Assembly: GCF_030056795.1 (NCBI RefSeq) | Contig: NZ_JASHKQ010000007.1 | Coordinates: forward strand, 124,001-188,000 | Length of the DNA: 64,000 nucleotides | Reading direction: 5' to 3' | DNA from: Rhodococcus sp. IEGM 1381 | Lineage (GTDB): Bacteria; Actinomycetota; Actinomycetes; Mycobacteriales; Mycobacteriaceae | Shown: positions 62,656-64,000 of the stretch, piece after piece | How positions within the stretch are numbered: position 1 is the stretch's first letter | Layout of the letters: each line of letters starts with the position of its first letter | Program-made: the position numbers and the translations under genes | Notes under the pieces: model-generated | The model's input: only the letters and a program-made list of their open reading frames with translations | What the model was told of the DNA's origin: nothing | The model's database searches: none

Positions 62656-63570
62656 CTACCGCGCCCGCGGATGCGCTCCCGCCCACACTTCGCGCAGTGT
62701 CGTGACGGTGACGAGAGTGTAGATCTGCGTCGTCGTCACCGACGCATGACCCAGCAGTTCCTGCACCACGCGTACGTCGGCCCCGCCGTCGAGCAGATGC
62801 GTGGCGAAGGAGTGCCGAAGAACGTGTGGTGAGACTCCGGAGGTGATCCCGGCCCGCCCGGCCGAGTCCTGCAGTACCTGCCAGGCGCTCTGCCGAGACA
62901 ACCTGCCGCCGCGCACGTTCAGAAACAGGGCCGGGTTGGACCGCGCCACCAACCCTGGACGTCCACGCACCAGGTACGCGTCGATCGCCTCGATCGCCGG
63001 CCTGCCGACCGGGACGATGCGATGCTTGCCGCCTTTGCCGCGCAGCAGTACCGAGCGTGACTCGGTGTCGATATCGTCCACATCCAGCCCCACGGCCTCG
63101 GAGATTCGAGCACCGGTGGAATACAACAACTCCAGCAGTGCTCGATCACGCAGTCCGCGTGGAGCATCGGGGCCTGCAATCGACGCCGATTCGAGCAGTG
63201 CCACCACTTGATCGACGGGTAGCGATTTGGGCAACCGCTTGGCAGGCTGCGGCGGCTTGACCTCGCTCGCGACGTTGCGCTCGACCATCCCCTCGGCCAG
63301 AGCGAAGCGGTGCAATCCGCGCACGGCAATCAGCGTGCGCGCGGCCGAACTTGCTGCGAGAGCGGTGAACTCGTCATCGCCGCGCCGGAGGTACAGCACG
63401 AACTCGGTGATGTCGTTCTCGGTGACCTTGGCCAGATCGGCGATTCCGTAGCCACTGAGAAACCGCTCGTACCGCACCAGATCGCGACGGTACGACGACA
63501 CCGTATTCTTAGCCGAACCGCGCTCGACCACCAGATGGTCGAGGTACGTCTGAATCTGCTGGCCGATCAC
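62656..63570 (-). CDS. xerD: site-specific tyrosine recombinase XerD
   Basis: A 304-residue recombinase. The N-terminal SAM-like domain ([20 protein letters not shown]) is followed by the catalytic core with Arg in [11 protein letters not shown], Lys in [31 protein letters not shown] and Tyr in IYTLVT. I placed the start at the GTG at 63570. It resolves chromosome dimers at dif. Its conserved setting with parA/scpAB shows it is the housekeeping enzyme, not the island integrase. Confidence 0.94.
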   Translation of the reverse strand: MIGQQIQTYLDHLVVERGSAKNTVSSYRRDLVRYERFLSGYGIADLAKVTENDITEFVLYLRRGDDEFTALAASSAARTLIAVRGLHRFALAEGMVERNVASEVKPPQPAKRLPKSLPVDQVVALLESASIAGPDAPRGLRDRALLELLYSTGARISEAVGLDVDDIDTESRSVLLRGKGGKHRIVPVGRPAIEAIDAYLVRGRPGLVARSNPALFLNVRGGRLSRQSAWQVLQDSAGRAGITSGVSPHVLRHSFATHLLDGGADVRVVQELLGHASVTTTQIYTLVTVTTLREVWAGAHPRAR

Positions 63571-63575
63571 GGTGG

Positions 63576-64000
63576 CTACTTTCGTGAACTCTTCCGCTTC
63601 TCGAATGCCGTGGGCAGATCGGGCCACGGTGCGTCGGCCGGGCGCAGCTCGGTGCCTGCGGCGCGGGCGGCAGCGAATGCAAGCACGCCGGCCACGGCGG
63701 ACGCGTTCACGATCTCTCCTGCCAGTGCGCGACGGATGGCCTCGTCCATCGGCACGAAGGAGAGTTCGATGTCTGCTTCCTCGTCGTGCGCTTCGGGCCG
63801 ATCCACCTCCGTCAGGTCCTGTGCGAGAAAGATCCGCACGGCCTCGTCGGTGAAACCGGGCGAGGCCAGCACGTCGACCAACACCGACCAGGTACCGGCA
63901 GCGAGGCCGGTCTCCTCGGCGAGCTCACGCTGAGCCGCCAGTACCGGCTGCTCCCCCGGCGCGTCGAGCAGGCCGGCCGGCAATTCCCACAGGCGTCGCC
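63576..64000 (-). CDS. NUDIX hydrolase (ADP-ribose pyrophosphatase-like), 5' end outside the window
   Basis: The visible 140 residues contain WELPAGLLD and the NUDIX box [24 protein letters not shown], followed by [17 protein letters not shown], which is typical of ADP-ribose pyrophosphatases. The N-terminal part lies beyond 64000. It is next to xerD, as in other Corynebacteriales. Confidence 0.92.
   Translation of the reverse strand, partial: RRLWELPAGLLDAPGEQPVLAAQRELAEETGLAAGTWSVLVDVLASPGFTDEAVRIFLAQDLTEVDRPEAHDEEADIELSFVPMDEAIRRALAGEIVNASAVAGVLAFAAARAAGTELRPADAPWPDLPTAFEKRKSSRK

Noticed and set aside
62656..63570. XerD-like tyrosine recombinase as the island integrase
   Set aside because: It lies outside the att repeats, in the conserved NUDIX-xerD-parA-scpAB order, and has the length and motifs of housekeeping XerD.

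Overview
This is a high-GC actinobacterial chromosome segment, most likely Rhodococcus or a close relative (Nocardiaceae). The evidence is the conserved block NUDIX - xerD - parA - scpA - scpB - rluB - cmk - der - tRNA-Pro at the right end, the frequent GTG starts and GTGA/ATGA gene overlaps, and a cyclohexanone-type Baeyer-Villiger monooxygenase on the left. The window has three parts.

(1) 1-11.3 kb, catabolic block. A CaiB-type CoA-transferase and an acyl-CoA dehydrogenase lie beside a LysR regulator gene broken by an internal deletion. Next come an AcoR-like activator and a divergent operon: Baeyer-Villiger monooxygenase, aldehyde dehydrogenase, zinc alcohol dehydrogenase, short-chain dehydrogenase and luciferase-like flavin oxidoreductase. 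The enzyme classes match cyclohexanol-type degradation (alcohol to ketone to lactone; hydroxy acid to oxo acid to diacid), except that no lactone hydrolase is present.

(2) 11.35-56.63 kb, genomic island. A 121-bp direct repeat (118/121 identical) made of the 3' half of tRNA-Pro(GGG) plus its terminator lies at both ends, so a roughly 45-kb element appears to have entered the tRNA gene at its anticodon loop. No integrase is visible inside. The cargo is a patchwork of small modules: a TerD-domain protein, a PIN-like protein, a nuclease-like ORF, IS21 and IS30 remnants, MarR/hydrolase, SDR/TetR, an ADP-ribosyltransferase-like protein with a small partner, 2H phosphoesterase, WYL/VOC, a lipid methyltransferase with a DedA protein, two two-component systems (one with a response regulator that has lost its DNA-binding domain), two ArsR-SnoaL pairs, an FtsX-type ABC transporter, paralogous Cys-containing exported proteins and two MFS exporters. 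One exporter is a Cmx/CmrA-like chloramphenicol exporter with a leader peptide and attenuator-like hairpins.

Many module borders carry an intergenic repeat with a TTACC(R)GTAA palindromic core: seven copies of a ~70-bp form (A) and four sites of a second form (B). This repeat system, embedded in an integrase-less tRNA island, is the most unusual feature of the window. Several cargo genes are decaying (in-frame stop, frameshift, truncation).

(3) 56.6-64 kb, backbone: tRNA-Pro, der, cmk, rluB, scpB, scpA, parA, xerD and a partial NUDIX gene, all on the minus strand, mostly overlapping or nearly touching. They serve chromosome segregation, ribosome maturation and nucleotide metabolism.
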